From the NCBI GenBank assembly GCA_030609625.1, contig JAUWBX010000005.1, positions 1-15,682 of the forward strand: DNA of 15,682 nt. The letters are read 5' to 3'. Of this stretch, positions 1 to 6,423 are shown piece by piece. Source of the DNA: Phycisphaerae bacterium. Its GTDB lineage: Bacteria > Planctomycetota > Phycisphaerae > Sedimentisphaerales > Anaerobacaceae. The translations under genes were made by a program, and so were the position numbers. The stretch's first letter is position 1, and the number at the start of each line of letters is the position of its first letter. The notes beneath the pieces were generated by a model that worked only from the letters and a program-made list of their open reading frames with translations, ran no database searches and was not told where the DNA came from.

Positions 1-34
1 AGGAAAAATAAGGATAAATAATATCGCAAATTTT

Positions 35-50
35 GCCCCCCATGGGGGGC
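35..50. repeat. 16-bp perfect palindrome GCCCCCCATGGGGGGC
   Basis: The sixteen bases read the same on both strands. It lies in the first 374 bases, where I see no protein gene. Neither strand has a clear T-tract right after it, so it is a poor intrinsic terminator. It could form a short hairpin or a protein-binding site. Nothing else in the window shares it. Confidence 0.6.
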
Positions 51-184
51 ACTCCCTAACGGTCATAAGCTAAAGATAAGTGTTAAGAAGAAAGGGTAGA
101 AAAAACTGTCATTGAAGGGAAATTATAATTGACGCTGGACAAGGAAATCACAAAACGGAAACCATGTAGTATTTGAAATGCCTG

Positions 185-206
185 TGTTGGTACTGTTGGT
201 ACTGTT
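185..206. repeat. Short tandem repeat, TGTTGGTAC x 2.4
   Basis: The 9-mer TGTTGGTAC occurs twice head to tail (185-193, 194-202), followed by a partial third copy TGTT. It sits upstream of the promoter of the membrane-protein operon. No function is apparent. Confidence 0.5.
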
Positions 207-267
207 TTTGGCGTATTGTCTGCACAGCAAATTATTTTGAAAAAAAACCGGATTTTTTCGATTTTTA

Positions 268-290
268 GTTTGCATTGCAAACCAGTTTGC
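268..290. promoter_or_regulatory. Putative operator: GTTTGCA-T-TGCAAAC palindrome plus third half-site
   Basis: Positions 268-282 form a perfect 7-bp inverted repeat around a single central T. A third half-site GTTTGC follows at 285-290. The palindrome overlaps the -35 box of the promoter at 270-298, which is where a repressor would bind. The winged-helix protein encoded as the last gene of the same operon is the natural candidate ligand, but that link is inference. Confidence 0.45.
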
Positions 291-298
291 GGTATTCT
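270..298 (+). promoter_or_regulatory. Sigma-70-like promoter of the membrane-protein operon
   Basis: TTGCAT (270-275) and TATTCT (293-298) are separated by 17 bases, with an A-rich tract upstream (about 240-247). A second overlapping register, TTGCAA (275-280) with TATAGA (298-303), is also 17 bases apart. The stretch GATTTTTAGTTTGCATT (260-276) is nearly the same as the -35 region of the promoter at 3346. The leader to the ATG at 375 would be about 70 bases. Confidence 0.5.
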
Positions 299-374
299 AT
301 AGACCAAAAAGAAGCTCGACCGGATGGCGGGAAAGTTGACAAGGTGGAAAAATCTTAGAAAAAGGAGCAAGACT

Positions 375-1118
375 ATGAATACCGAACAAAATCAAAAATT
401 AGCAGAGACCGAAAAGCTCAAAGAAATCCCAAAATGGACGCGCAGGTATGCTCAAAATCGAACCGTCCCTGTTCTGATTGCCCTCGCGATCAGTTTGTGC
501 CTGTTTGCAGGCATTGCAATTTCTTCATATTTTGGAGGCAAAGCTTATCTAAATGGAAATATGGTTCTGTTTTGGATTTGTATTTTTGTGTTAATTACTT
601 CGATGATATGTCTGACTATTATAAGTGTGCCAAAATGGGGAAGCAAAATTATCGAGCGGATAACTCAACGAATATACGCCGGTGAAGGGTCAATATCAAT
701 ATCAGCACCGGAATCAATGAAGAAAAAGAAATGGTTAGGTTATGTGGTTGCGATGATATTCGGCAGTTGCATTTTGGGCAGTGTGATTTTGGGGTTTATG
801 GGTTATTTTACAATCGAATATATGCAGCCGATATCGGCGGTTTATGTTGTTCCGTTTCTTGTCTTTCTGTATATCTGGCAAAGGCCCATAATTAGTCCTT
901 TAGTACTGCTTTGGCCAACTCTTTACGGCATCCATGCCATTTTAGTTGTTGCAGGCGTGCCCATTCAGTTTGGCGAACCTTGGATATTCCTCAATATGAT
1001 AATACCAATGGCAGGATACGGAATTTTATGCGGCTTGCTCGGCCATTTCTACAGCCGATATGCATTAAAAAAGTTAAAAACAACAGTACATTTACAGGAG
1101 AATACCAATGAACAGTAA
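375..1118 (+). CDS. Six-helix membrane protein, paralogue 1 (unknown function)
   Basis: I chose the ATG at 375 because AAAGGAG (361-367) sits 7 bases upstream; the frame is open back to 324 but without an SD there. The product is 247 residues. It has a polar cytoplasm-like N-terminus with EKLKEIPKWTRRYAQNRT (about 13-30), then about six hydrophobic segments (roughly 31-52, 62-84, 122-146, 150-168, 173-195, 203-226) and a basic tail with GHFYSRYALKKLK. The next gene encodes a paralogue with the same N-terminal and C-terminal motifs and the same HAIL-x-x-AGVPI motif in the fifth helix. No enzymatic motif is visible. It begins a three-gene operon that ends in a winged-helix regulator, which suggests a membrane sensor, transporter or stress-response unit. 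I do not recognise the family. Confidence 0.85.
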   Translation: MNTEQNQKLAETEKLKEIPKWTRRYAQNRTVPVLIALAISLCLFAGIAISSYFGGKAYLNGNMVLFWICIFVLITSMICLTIISVPKWGSKIIERITQRIYAGEGSISISAPESMKKKKWLGYVVAMIFGSCILGSVILGFMGYFTIEYMQPISAVYVVPFLVFLYIWQRPIISPLVLLWPTLYGIHAILVVAGVPIQFGEPWIFLNMIIPMAGYGILCGLLGHFYSRYALKKLKTTVHLQENTNEQ

Positions 1119-1893
1119 ACAACATAACAAATCACAGGCTCAGAATACCGAAAAGCTCAAAGAAATTCCGAAATGGACACGCAAGTATGCACGGAACCGA
1201 ACGCTGACTATTCTCGTGCTTATGGTAATGGTAGTGCTTTTCGGCATGTTCGTCGCAGTTCTTGTTGGCTTGCCGTTGGCTTTAGCAGTAGCAGGGTTCT
1301 GGAAAGGGAATATGGTCTTAGGATGTGTTGGTACTGCTGTTTTAGTTGTTGTATTAGTTGCCATAGTGAAATTTTATATTATCATTTTTGCAAAATTTGG
1401 CGGCAAAAACAAAGGTTTGTTAGACCAAATAATAGATCGTTGGATATACGGCCAAGAAGGATTCACGTCAATGCCCCAACCGAAATTATCGAAGAAAATG
1501 AAATGCCTGGATATTTTTGTTGGAATTGTATACATGGTTTGCCTAATAGGCAGTATGGAATTGGCCATGCTCGGTTACATTCCAGTCAAATATCTTCTGC
1601 CTCTGATGGCACTGTTTGTCGTTCCGTTTAATGTCTATCTATACTTCATGCAGCGGCCACGGCTTGGGCCCGTACTTTTGATATGCCCGATACTTTATAC
1701 TATTCATGCGATATTGATCATTGCGGGCGTACCGATTTTTTTCACAGGGACTTTTGCTGTCCCATTGAATATGTTTCTTCCGGTCATATACGCTTTTTTG
1801 ACTTATATGATCGGTCATTTGTACAGCCGATATGCGTTGAAAAAGCTGAAAGGCATCACACATCTTGAAGGAGACGCGGCCAATGAAGTTTGA
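1108..1893 (+). CDS. Six-helix membrane protein, paralogue 2 (unknown function)
   Basis: This 261-residue protein starts at an ATG 7 bases after ACAGGAG (1094-1100) and overlaps the previous gene by 11 bases, so translation is probably coupled. Its N-terminus TEKLKEIPKWTRKYARNRT, the HAILIIAGVPI motif and the C-terminal GHLYSRYALKKLK match the first paralogue. The DNA encoding the N-terminal motif is also closely similar, which points to tandem duplication. About six hydrophobic segments are visible (roughly 34-62, 69-94, 133-155, 160-180, 188-208, 217-240). The connecting sequences have diverged, for example GGKNKGLLDQIIDRWIYGQEG against a shorter loop in copy 1. The two could form a heterodimer. 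Function unknown. Confidence 0.85.
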   Translation: MNSKQHNKSQAQNTEKLKEIPKWTRKYARNRTLTILVLMVMVVLFGMFVAVLVGLPLALAVAGFWKGNMVLGCVGTAVLVVVLVAIVKFYIIIFAKFGGKNKGLLDQIIDRWIYGQEGFTSMPQPKLSKKMKCLDIFVGIVYMVCLIGSMELAMLGYIPVKYLLPLMALFVVPFNVYLYFMQRPRLGPVLLICPILYTIHAILIIAGVPIFFTGTFAVPLNMFLPVIYAFLTYMIGHLYSRYALKKLKGITHLEGDAANEV

Positions 1894-2170
1894 CAAGATT
1901 ATTCATGAGCCGGCGAGGTTAAGAATAATGATGATTCTTTCTGGCGTTGAATCGGCAGACTTCAATTTCCTGCTGTCAACTTTAGGGCTGAGCAAGGGAA
2001 ACCTTTCGCGGCACGTGGAAAAACTCGAATTGGCAGGCTATGTCAAAATCAACAAAATTTTCAAGGGCAAAATTCCAAATACCAGCTATCAACTCACCAA
2101 AAAGGGTACTAACGCTTTAACTCAATACTGGAAAAATCTTGATGTTATACGTCGAACAGGCCAAATATAG
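1883..2170 (+). CDS. Winged-helix DNA-binding protein (MarR/ArsR-like, HTH_27 type)
   Basis: I chose the ATG at 1883 over the in-frame TTG at 1865, because GAAGGAG (1867-1873) lies 9 bases upstream of the ATG and covers the TTG. The product is 95 residues. Residues 1-35 (HEPARLRIMMILSG, then DFNFLLSTLGLS) are the first helices, SKGNLSRHVEKLELAGYV (37-54) is the recognition helix region, and KINKIFKGKIPNTSYQLTKKG (55-75) is the beta wing. This is typical of small single-domain winged-helix regulators, which often dimerise and respond to a partner protein. It overlaps the preceding membrane gene by 11 bases, the same overlap as between the two membrane genes. A role as operon autoregulator, perhaps controlled by the membrane proteins, is inferred. 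It has no cysteine or histidine cluster suggestive of metal sensing. Confidence 0.88.
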   Translation: MKFDKIIHEPARLRIMMILSGVESADFNFLLSTLGLSKGNLSRHVEKLELAGYVKINKIFKGKIPNTSYQLTKKGTNALTQYWKNLDVIRRTGQI

Positions 2171-2338
2171 CAAATTCAAAACAATTTGACGCGAAACCAG
2201 GCGAAATATTCCTGTGCAAGAAGAGATGCAGAATATTGTAGATGATAGAAGAAGCTTGACTGTGTTGGTGTGAGGATGACAAAAAGAAATGGGAATGGCG
2301 GGGCGTTGTACAGGAGCGCCGGAAAATTCGTTGCTCTC

Positions 2339-3061
2339 TCAGCCGGCGAAAATTGCCGAGCCGATGCGAAGGATGGTTGCCCCCTCTTCGACGGCGATTT
2401 CGTAGTCTGAACTCATACCCATACTCAGCTCGGTAAACTGCCGGCCGACAATTTTTTCGCCTCGCATCTCGATAAATAATTCTCCTGCCCGAACAAAACA
2501 AGCTCGAACAACATTCTTATTATGAGTCAATGGTGCCATTGTCATCAGGCCAACCAGTTTTAAGTTCGGCAGGGTCTCTATCTGCTCAGCCAGATGTGTT
2601 GCCGCACCTATCGGAACACCGTATTTTTGCGGTTCGTTGGAAGTATTGACCTGGAGAAGCACTTTTGGGCATAAGTTGAGCTTTGCCGCTGAGGTGTTTA
2701 TTTCTTCGGCCAAACGAAGTGTATCTACTGAATGAATCAGAAAAGCTATAGGCAAGACAAGGCAGACCTTGTTGCGCTGCAGATGGCCTATCATATGCCA
2801 ACTGACGTTTGTTGGCAGCTCTGAATCGCCATCAGGTCCCTGGGAAAAATCAGCTACCTGAGCGGACACTTTTTTCAATTGCTGAACGCGATTTTCACCC
2901 AGGTCGGTGAAGCCCAGACGAATAACTTCTTTTACAGCCTCGATTGCAGCCGACTTGGTTACGACGACGAGCTTTACCCCATGGGGGTCTCTGCCAACAC
3001 GGGCACAGGCAGAGTTAATGGTGTCCTTTACACGTTTTATTCTCTCAGAAATTTTCATCAT
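2339..3061 (-). CDS. yggS: YggS/YBL036C-family PLP homeostasis protein
   Basis: This is a single-domain fold-type III PLP-binding protein (alanine-racemase-like barrel) of about 240 residues, the usual family length. It helps keep pyridoxal phosphate and amino-acid/keto-acid pools balanced in the cytoplasm and has no known catalytic activity. Family motifs in order: KLVVVTKSA with the presumed PLP lysine at about residue 36; FTDLGENRVQQL; WHMIGHLQRNKV; LLQVNTSNEPQKYG; LVGLMTMAP; and ELSMGMSSDYEIAVEEGATILRIGSAIF, which carries the phosphate-binding end. Two adjacent ATGs (3061, 3058) precede KISERIKRVK and neither has a clear SD. A TTG farther upstream would add seven atypical residues. It stands alone, convergent with the winged-helix operon, not beside proC or pilT as in some other bacteria. 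Confidence 0.93.
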   Translation of the reverse strand: MMKISERIKRVKDTINSACARVGRDPHGVKLVVVTKSAAIEAVKEVIRLGFTDLGENRVQQLKKVSAQVADFSQGPDGDSELPTNVSWHMIGHLQRNKVCLVLPIAFLIHSVDTLRLAEEINTSAAKLNLCPKVLLQVNTSNEPQKYGVPIGAATHLAEQIETLPNLKLVGLMTMAPLTHNKNVVRACFVRAGELFIEMRGEKIVGRQFTELSMGMSSDYEIAVEEGATILRIGSAIFAG

Positions 3062-3192
3062 AGCAGAACAGCCAAGAGTCAAAAATTAAAAATTCAATCC
3101 ACCACAAACCAGGAACGTATTCAAAATATCAGTCTGTGAAAGCTTTTGCCAGCATAAAAGCAATCAAGGCAAAAATTTTGACGGTTTTTTCA

Positions 3193-3210
3193 TTCACGAG
3201 GTCTCGTGAA
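3193..3210. repeat. Perfect 8-bp inverted repeat TTCACGAG-GT-CTCGTGAA
   Basis: The arms at 3193-3200 and 3203-3210 are perfectly complementary with a two-base centre. It lies in the gap upstream of yggS (- strand). On the + strand a T6 run precedes it and no T-tract follows on either strand, so it is more likely a protein-binding site or RNA hairpin than a terminator. Confidence 0.45.
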
Positions 3211-3345
3211 ATGATAACTTCTAAGACTTATCGGTCGTAATCAGGGCCGGCAACCGGCAAGTGTAAACGTTCAAACCGTCCGGCTTTACGGTTTCTGGTC
3301 AGATAAAATAAAGTTCCAAAAAAAACAAAAAAAGAGATTTTTAAC

Positions 3346-3374
3346 TTGCATTTTATCCCCATAACTTGTATACT
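3346..3374 (+). promoter_or_regulatory. Sigma-70-like promoter reading into a gene-free region
   Basis: TTGCAT (3346-3351) and TATACT (3369-3374) are 17 bases apart, with an A-rich upstream tract (about 3316-3333). The -35 region GATTTTTAACTTGCATT (3336-3352) matches 15 of 17 bases of that at 260-276. No + strand protein gene follows for about 10 kb; the next structure is a hairpin RNA locus at 3498-3585. A weak GGGG/CCCC stem (3392-3409) and a T7 run (3417-3423) could end a very short transcript. Confidence 0.5.
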
Positions 3375-3443
3375 GGTTTTACTGAGACAATATGGGGCGG
3401 AAGTAAACCCCTTAAGGATTTTTGTAGTTCTCGTATTTTTCAC

Positions 3444-3472
3444 TTGACATAATTTTCTGGAAGCGTTAATCT
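3444..3472 (+). promoter_or_regulatory. Candidate promoter for the hairpin RNA at 3498-3585
   Basis: A perfect -35 hexamer TTGACA (3444-3449) is followed after 17 bases by TAATCT (3467-3472), which matches the key -10 positions T, A and final T. A separate perfect TATAAT at 3492-3497 has no good -35 and abuts the first hairpin. Predicted start is near 3479, giving a transcript of about 105 bases to the T-tract. Confidence 0.4.
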
Positions 3473-3497
3473 TTTTGGTTAGTATTTAACCTATAAT

Positions 3498-3585
3498 GCT
3501 GTTTTCGAACAGCTTTATAGACCTCGGCGAGGCAGTGTGGTCCACCGGTCTCCCCCCCAGCCGGAACCACCACCTCGCCCTTTTT
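3498..3585 (+). ncRNA. Candidate small RNA: two hairpins, C7 loop, intrinsic terminator
   Basis: Hairpin 1 is GCTGTT-TTCG-AACAGC (3498-3513), a 6-bp stem closed by a UUCG loop. Hairpin 2 spans 3526-3579: outer stem GGCGAGG/CCTCGCC (3526-3532 with 3573-3579), inner GTGGT/ACCAC, and a tip stem CCGGT/GCCGG (3545-3549 with 3560-3564) holding a loop CTCCCCCCCA. A T5 tract (3581-3585) follows directly, as in a factor-independent terminator. The single-stranded CUCC could pair with the GGAG core of Shine-Dalgarno sequences, as proposed for C-loop sRNAs such as the CcsR family of alphaproteobacteria. It does not carry the SRP RNA GGAAGGAAGCAG motif or tRNA features. Alternatively it is only a large terminator, though no gene lies upstream on this strand. 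Confidence 0.42.
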
Positions 3586-3622
3586 ATGCGCATGGTCCTA
3601 AACCGGCTCGTCCACAGTAATT

Positions 3623-3650
3623 AAAAGTTCGGAGCGGCACTTGAACTCTT
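3623..3650 (-). terminator. Probable terminator of the rsfS-argS-yjbQ operon
   Basis: On the - strand, AAGAGTTC (3650-3643) can pair with GAACTTTT (3630-3623) around a 12-base loop, with one G-U pair, and is followed by TTAATTAC. It begins at the yjbQ stop codon. The stem is modest, so confidence is limited. Confidence 0.4.
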
Positions 3651-4060
3651 TATTCCCCGCGGATTTGTACTATTACCCTTCTGCTGCGTGGGCCGTCAAA
3701 TTCACAGAAAAAAATACCCTGCCAGGTGCCGAGGTTCAGAGATTTGTCCTTTATCAGGATTTGTTCGCTACAGCCAATCAAAGAGCTTTTACAGTGTGCA
3801 TCTGAATTACCCTCAGAATGCCGATAGCCCGGGCGATGATGAGGCATCAATTCCTCCAGGGTTAAAAGTATATCGTGCGGCACAGAAGGGTCGGCGTTTT
3901 CGTTTATGCTAATTGCCGCCGTTGTGTGAGGGCAATAGACTATTACATCACCGTTACTAATACCTGATTGACTGACAAACGAGCGAACCTGGCCTGTGAT
4001 GTCAATCATCTGGTTACGACTTTTAGTGCTTATGCGGAAATCTTCCTGGACGATTTTCAT
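3650..4060 (-). CDS. yjbQ: YjbQ/UPF0047 family protein (secondary thiamine-phosphate synthase type)
   Basis: The 136-residue product is the full length of the UPF0047 (TIGR00149) family. It has the complete family signature: PHTTAAISINENADPSVPHD (44-63), a conserved GYRHSEGNSDAHCKSSLIG block (78-96) whose His81 and His89 belong to the putative metal/substrate site, and LNLGTWQGIFFCEFDGPR (108-125). Members can complement thiamine-phosphate synthase mutants, but their physiological substrate is uncertain. A GAGAGG sequence lies about 5 bases upstream of the ATG, and only 9 bases separate it from the argS stop, so it is the last gene of the rsfS-argS-yjbQ operon. The hydrophobic core is not membrane-like; the protein is expected in the cytoplasm. 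Confidence 0.94.
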   Translation of the reverse strand: MKIVQEDFRISTKSRNQMIDITGQVRSFVSQSGISNGDVIVYCPHTTAAISINENADPSVPHDILLTLEELMPHHRPGYRHSEGNSDAHCKSSLIGCSEQILIKDKSLNLGTWQGIFFCEFDGPRSRRVIVQIRGE

Positions 4061-4069
4061 TATTACCTC

Positions 4070-5866
4070 TCACATTTGTTCGACAACTTCGATGCCCAAC
4101 AGCTCACTTAGGCCGTGCTTGATAGTCTTTGCGGTTAAATCACAAAGCAAAAGTCTGGTGGGCCTCTTTCCCGGCTCGGCCTTCAAGACAGGACAATTCG
4201 TATAAAACGCGCTGAACTTCTGCGCAAGCTCATAAAGATAAGCGGTCAAATAGTTCGGCCTGTAATCGGCCGCGGCGGCCTGTATCGCCTCGCCATAACG
4301 AATCAGGTACTTTGCCAGGTCCAGTTCAGCCGGCTCGGTCAAACTTAAAGTTTCTAGGCCCACAAGCTCACCTTTGATATTTACATTTTTGTCCTTGTCC
4401 TGTGCCTTTCTCTCGATAGATTTTATGCGGGCGTATGCGTACTGCATATACGGAGCGGTGTTGCCGTCCATTGCTAACATCTTGTCAAAGCTGAAGACAT
4501 AATCGCTCGTCCGGTTGTTGGAGTAATCTGCGTATTTGACGGCACCGATCCCGACTGCGTTGGCGATTTTTTCTTTTTTGTCCGGCGAAAGCTCCGGATT
4601 CTTTTCTTCGACTATTGTTTTCGCCCGTTCAACCGCCTCATCGAGCAGCTCTTTCAATTTTACATTCTCACCGGAGCGTGTCTTTAAGGGTGTGCCATCA
4701 TCACCCAGAATGCTGCCGAACATAACGTGCGAGAGCTTTATATCATCACTGACCCACTCAGCCATCTTCGCGACCGCAAACAGCATTTCAAAATGCAGCT
4801 TCTGCCGGGCATCGGTAACGTAAACGATGGCGTTCGCTTTTAGCTCACCAATTCGGTAACGCAGCGCCGCCAAATCCGTCGTGGCATAAAGATACGCCCC
4901 ATCGGACTTCTGAATAATAAACGGCAACGGCTGCCCCTCTTTATTCTTAAATCCCGGCGGAAAAACACAAACAGCATCATCAGACTCCTCGGCAATGCTA
5001 CGACCCAGCAACTCATCAACAATATTCGGCAAGTCGGTTCTATAATCACTTTCGCCGCGCACATGCTTGTATTCGAGTTTCACTCTTAGGAGTTCGTATA
5101 TTTCCTGGCAGTGGGCAAGGGATTGTAGCCGGATGAATTGCCAATTGGACAAGACATATTGATCACCCGAGTGAAGTTTGACAACATATTCACGAGACTT
5201 GCGCGCAAATTCGTTATCTGAATCAAAAAGTATTTTTGCGTCGCGATAAAACTTTTCCATATCGGGAATACTTAAATTGGCGGCAACAACACCGGGTAGA
5301 GTGTTAGCATACGACTCAACTTCAGATTGTACATGATCTAAGTAACAGGCGAGCATACCGAATTGAGTACCCCAGTCGCCGATGTGGTTTTGACGGATTA
5401 CGGTATGGCCGAGGAATTTAAGTATTCGGCAGATACAATCACCGATGATGGTGCTTCGCAGATGGCCGACGTGCATTTGCTTGGCGATATTCGGGCTGGA
5501 AAAATCGACAACAATAGTTTTCGGTACAGCGGCCTTATCTATGCCGAGATTGGCAATGTGCTTGTTGATTTCAAGTAATGTATCGGCAATAAAATCAGGT
5601 TTCAGGCGTAAGTTGATAAAACCCGGGCCTGCGACCTCAGGCGGCTGGCAGATATCATCGAGGTCTAAATTCTTTACCACATCCTCGGCGAGTTTGCGCG
5701 GGTTGGTTTTGAGCTTTTTGGCCAACGCCATTACACCGTTGGCCTGATAATCGCCGAACTTAGGGTCGGTGGAAGACCTTACTATGGCAGCGCAATCATC
5801 GCGCACCACAGCAGCAGCCATCGCGGCACCAATTCTTTCTTCGAGTATGTCAATAGTTGGCTTCAT
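4070..5866 (-). CDS. argS: Arginyl-tRNA synthetase (class I)
   Basis: This enzyme charges tRNA-Arg with arginine using ATP. The 598-residue length is typical. The N-terminal ArgRS additional domain (about 1-100) includes FGDYQANGVMALAKKL and PGFINLRL. The class I HIGH motif is present as HVGHLRST (about 132-139), preceded by VDFSSPNIAKQMHVGHLRS. The KMSKS-equivalent loop is LKTRSGENVKL (about 392-402), the usual degenerate form in ArgRS. The C-terminal DALR anticodon-binding domain covers about 480-598 and ends in LGIEVVEQM. The first ATG is at 5866; a TTG at 5869 could also serve. It overlaps the 3' end of rsfS by 17 bases and its SD is weak, so translational coupling to rsfS is likely. Confidence 0.97.
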   Translation of the reverse strand: MKPTIDILEERIGAAMAAAVVRDDCAAIVRSSTDPKFGDYQANGVMALAKKLKTNPRKLAEDVVKNLDLDDICQPPEVAGPGFINLRLKPDFIADTLLEINKHIANLGIDKAAVPKTIVVDFSSPNIAKQMHVGHLRSTIIGDCICRILKFLGHTVIRQNHIGDWGTQFGMLACYLDHVQSEVESYANTLPGVVAANLSIPDMEKFYRDAKILFDSDNEFARKSREYVVKLHSGDQYVLSNWQFIRLQSLAHCQEIYELLRVKLEYKHVRGESDYRTDLPNIVDELLGRSIAEESDDAVCVFPPGFKNKEGQPLPFIIQKSDGAYLYATTDLAALRYRIGELKANAIVYVTDARQKLHFEMLFAVAKMAEWVSDDIKLSHVMFGSILGDDGTPLKTRSGENVKLKELLDEAVERAKTIVEEKNPELSPDKKEKIANAVGIGAVKYADYSNNRTSDYVFSFDKMLAMDGNTAPYMQYAYARIKSIERKAQDKDKNVNIKGELVGLETLSLTEPAELDLAKYLIRYGEAIQAAAADYRPNYLTAYLYELAQKFSAFYTNCPVLKAEPGKRPTRLLLCDLTAKTIKHGLSELLGIEVVEQM

Positions 5867-6299
5867 CAAATATCCAATAATCCATAGTCAATCTCTCTGC
5901 GTCGCCCCAGAGCAATTCCAAGTCGTAGTAGTCACGGTATTCGCTATCGAAGATGTGGATTACGACGTCAACATAGTCGAGCAAAATCCAGCGTGCCTGT
6001 TCATAGCCGGCCCGGCCGAAGCGCTGCAAACCCTGTTCTCTCGCAGTTTCACAGATTTCATCGGCAACGGTACGCATTTGTCTGTTGCTTGTGCCGGTGG
6101 CGATTACAAAATAATCGGTAGCAGGCGATTTGCCCCTCAAATCCAGAACGGTAATATCACTGCAACGCCTCTCAGCCGCCACCTTAGCTGCGGACAGAGC
6201 AAACGCCTTTGTGGCGTCAGCAACCTTCTCTTTTCGCTGCCGGTGCACGCTTGTGGAATCTTTAATGGGTTTTGCCTTCTTACTTTGTTTTTTTGTCAA
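5850..6299 (-). CDS. rsfS: Ribosomal silencing factor RsfS
   Basis: RsfS (RsfA/Iojap) binds ribosomal protein L14 on the 50S subunit and blocks subunit joining when nutrients are short. The 149-residue product contains the DUF143 core: ITVLDLRGKSPATDYFVIATGTSNRQ (about 49-74), a later GYEQARWILLDYVDVVIHIF (98-117) and YYDLELLWGDAERL (124-137). The start is TTG at 6299, with GAGG about 8-10 bases upstream; there is no in-frame ATG before the domain. A GTG at codon 18 (6248) is an alternative that would remove the lysine-rich N-terminal tail. It is first in the rsfS-argS-yjbQ operon and has a promoter at 6353-6381. nadD, a frequent neighbour elsewhere, is absent here. Confidence 0.95.
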   Translation of the reverse strand: MTKKQSKKAKPIKDSTSVHRQRKEKVADATKAFALSAAKVAAERRCSDITVLDLRGKSPATDYFVIATGTSNRQMRTVADEICETAREQGLQRFGRAGYEQARWILLDYVDVVIHIFDSEYRDYYDLELLWGDAERLTMDYWIFDEANY

Positions 6300-6325
6300 A
6301 CCTCATGTCCTCATCTTAAATAAAA

Positions 6326-6350
6326 AAGGGCGGCCCGTTTGGCCACCCTT
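6326..6350 (-). terminator. Intrinsic terminator downstream of hicB
   Basis: On the - strand AAGGGTGGCC, a short loop AAACG and GGCCGCCCTT form a stem with one mismatch, followed by a T-run (6327-6321). It lies about 75 bases after the hicB stop and only about 27 bases before the rsfS start codon, so it separates the two transcription units. Confidence 0.75.
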
Positions 6351-6352
6351 AT

Positions 6353-6381
6353 AGATTACAAATATTAGACAATAACGTCAA
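6353..6381 (-). promoter_or_regulatory. Promoter of the rsfS-argS-yjbQ operon
   Basis: On the - strand TTGACG (6381-6376) and TAATCT (6358-6353) are 17 bases apart. The start would fall near 6346, inside the hairpin of the hicAB terminator, giving a leader of about 47 bases to the rsfS TTG codon. Confidence 0.55.
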
Positions 6382-6423
6382 CAGATTCAATATTGAAAGC
6401 GTAGATTAAAGAACATAACCAGC

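Noticed and set aside
83..370. A 95-codon - strand frame in the left gap
   Set aside because: It covers the promoter, operator and SD of the + strand operon and has no recognisable domain. It shares a 'CKLKI' peptide with the 3228-3443 frame only because both read the shared promoter motif backwards.
2171..2338. A shared terminator between the winged-helix gene and yggS
   Set aside because: Only a weak GGCG/CGCC stem (near 2299-2321) without a good T-tract was seen.
3228..3443. A 71-codon - strand frame upstream of the RNA locus
   Set aside because: No SD or domain; it reads the A/T-rich promoter at 3346 in reverse and contains inverted repeats.
3498..3585. SRP RNA (4.5S), tRNA-Sec or 6S RNA
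   Set aside because: There is no GGAAGGAAGCAG core for SRP RNA, no T-loop or acceptor pairing for a tRNA, and no long rod with a central bubble for 6S RNA.
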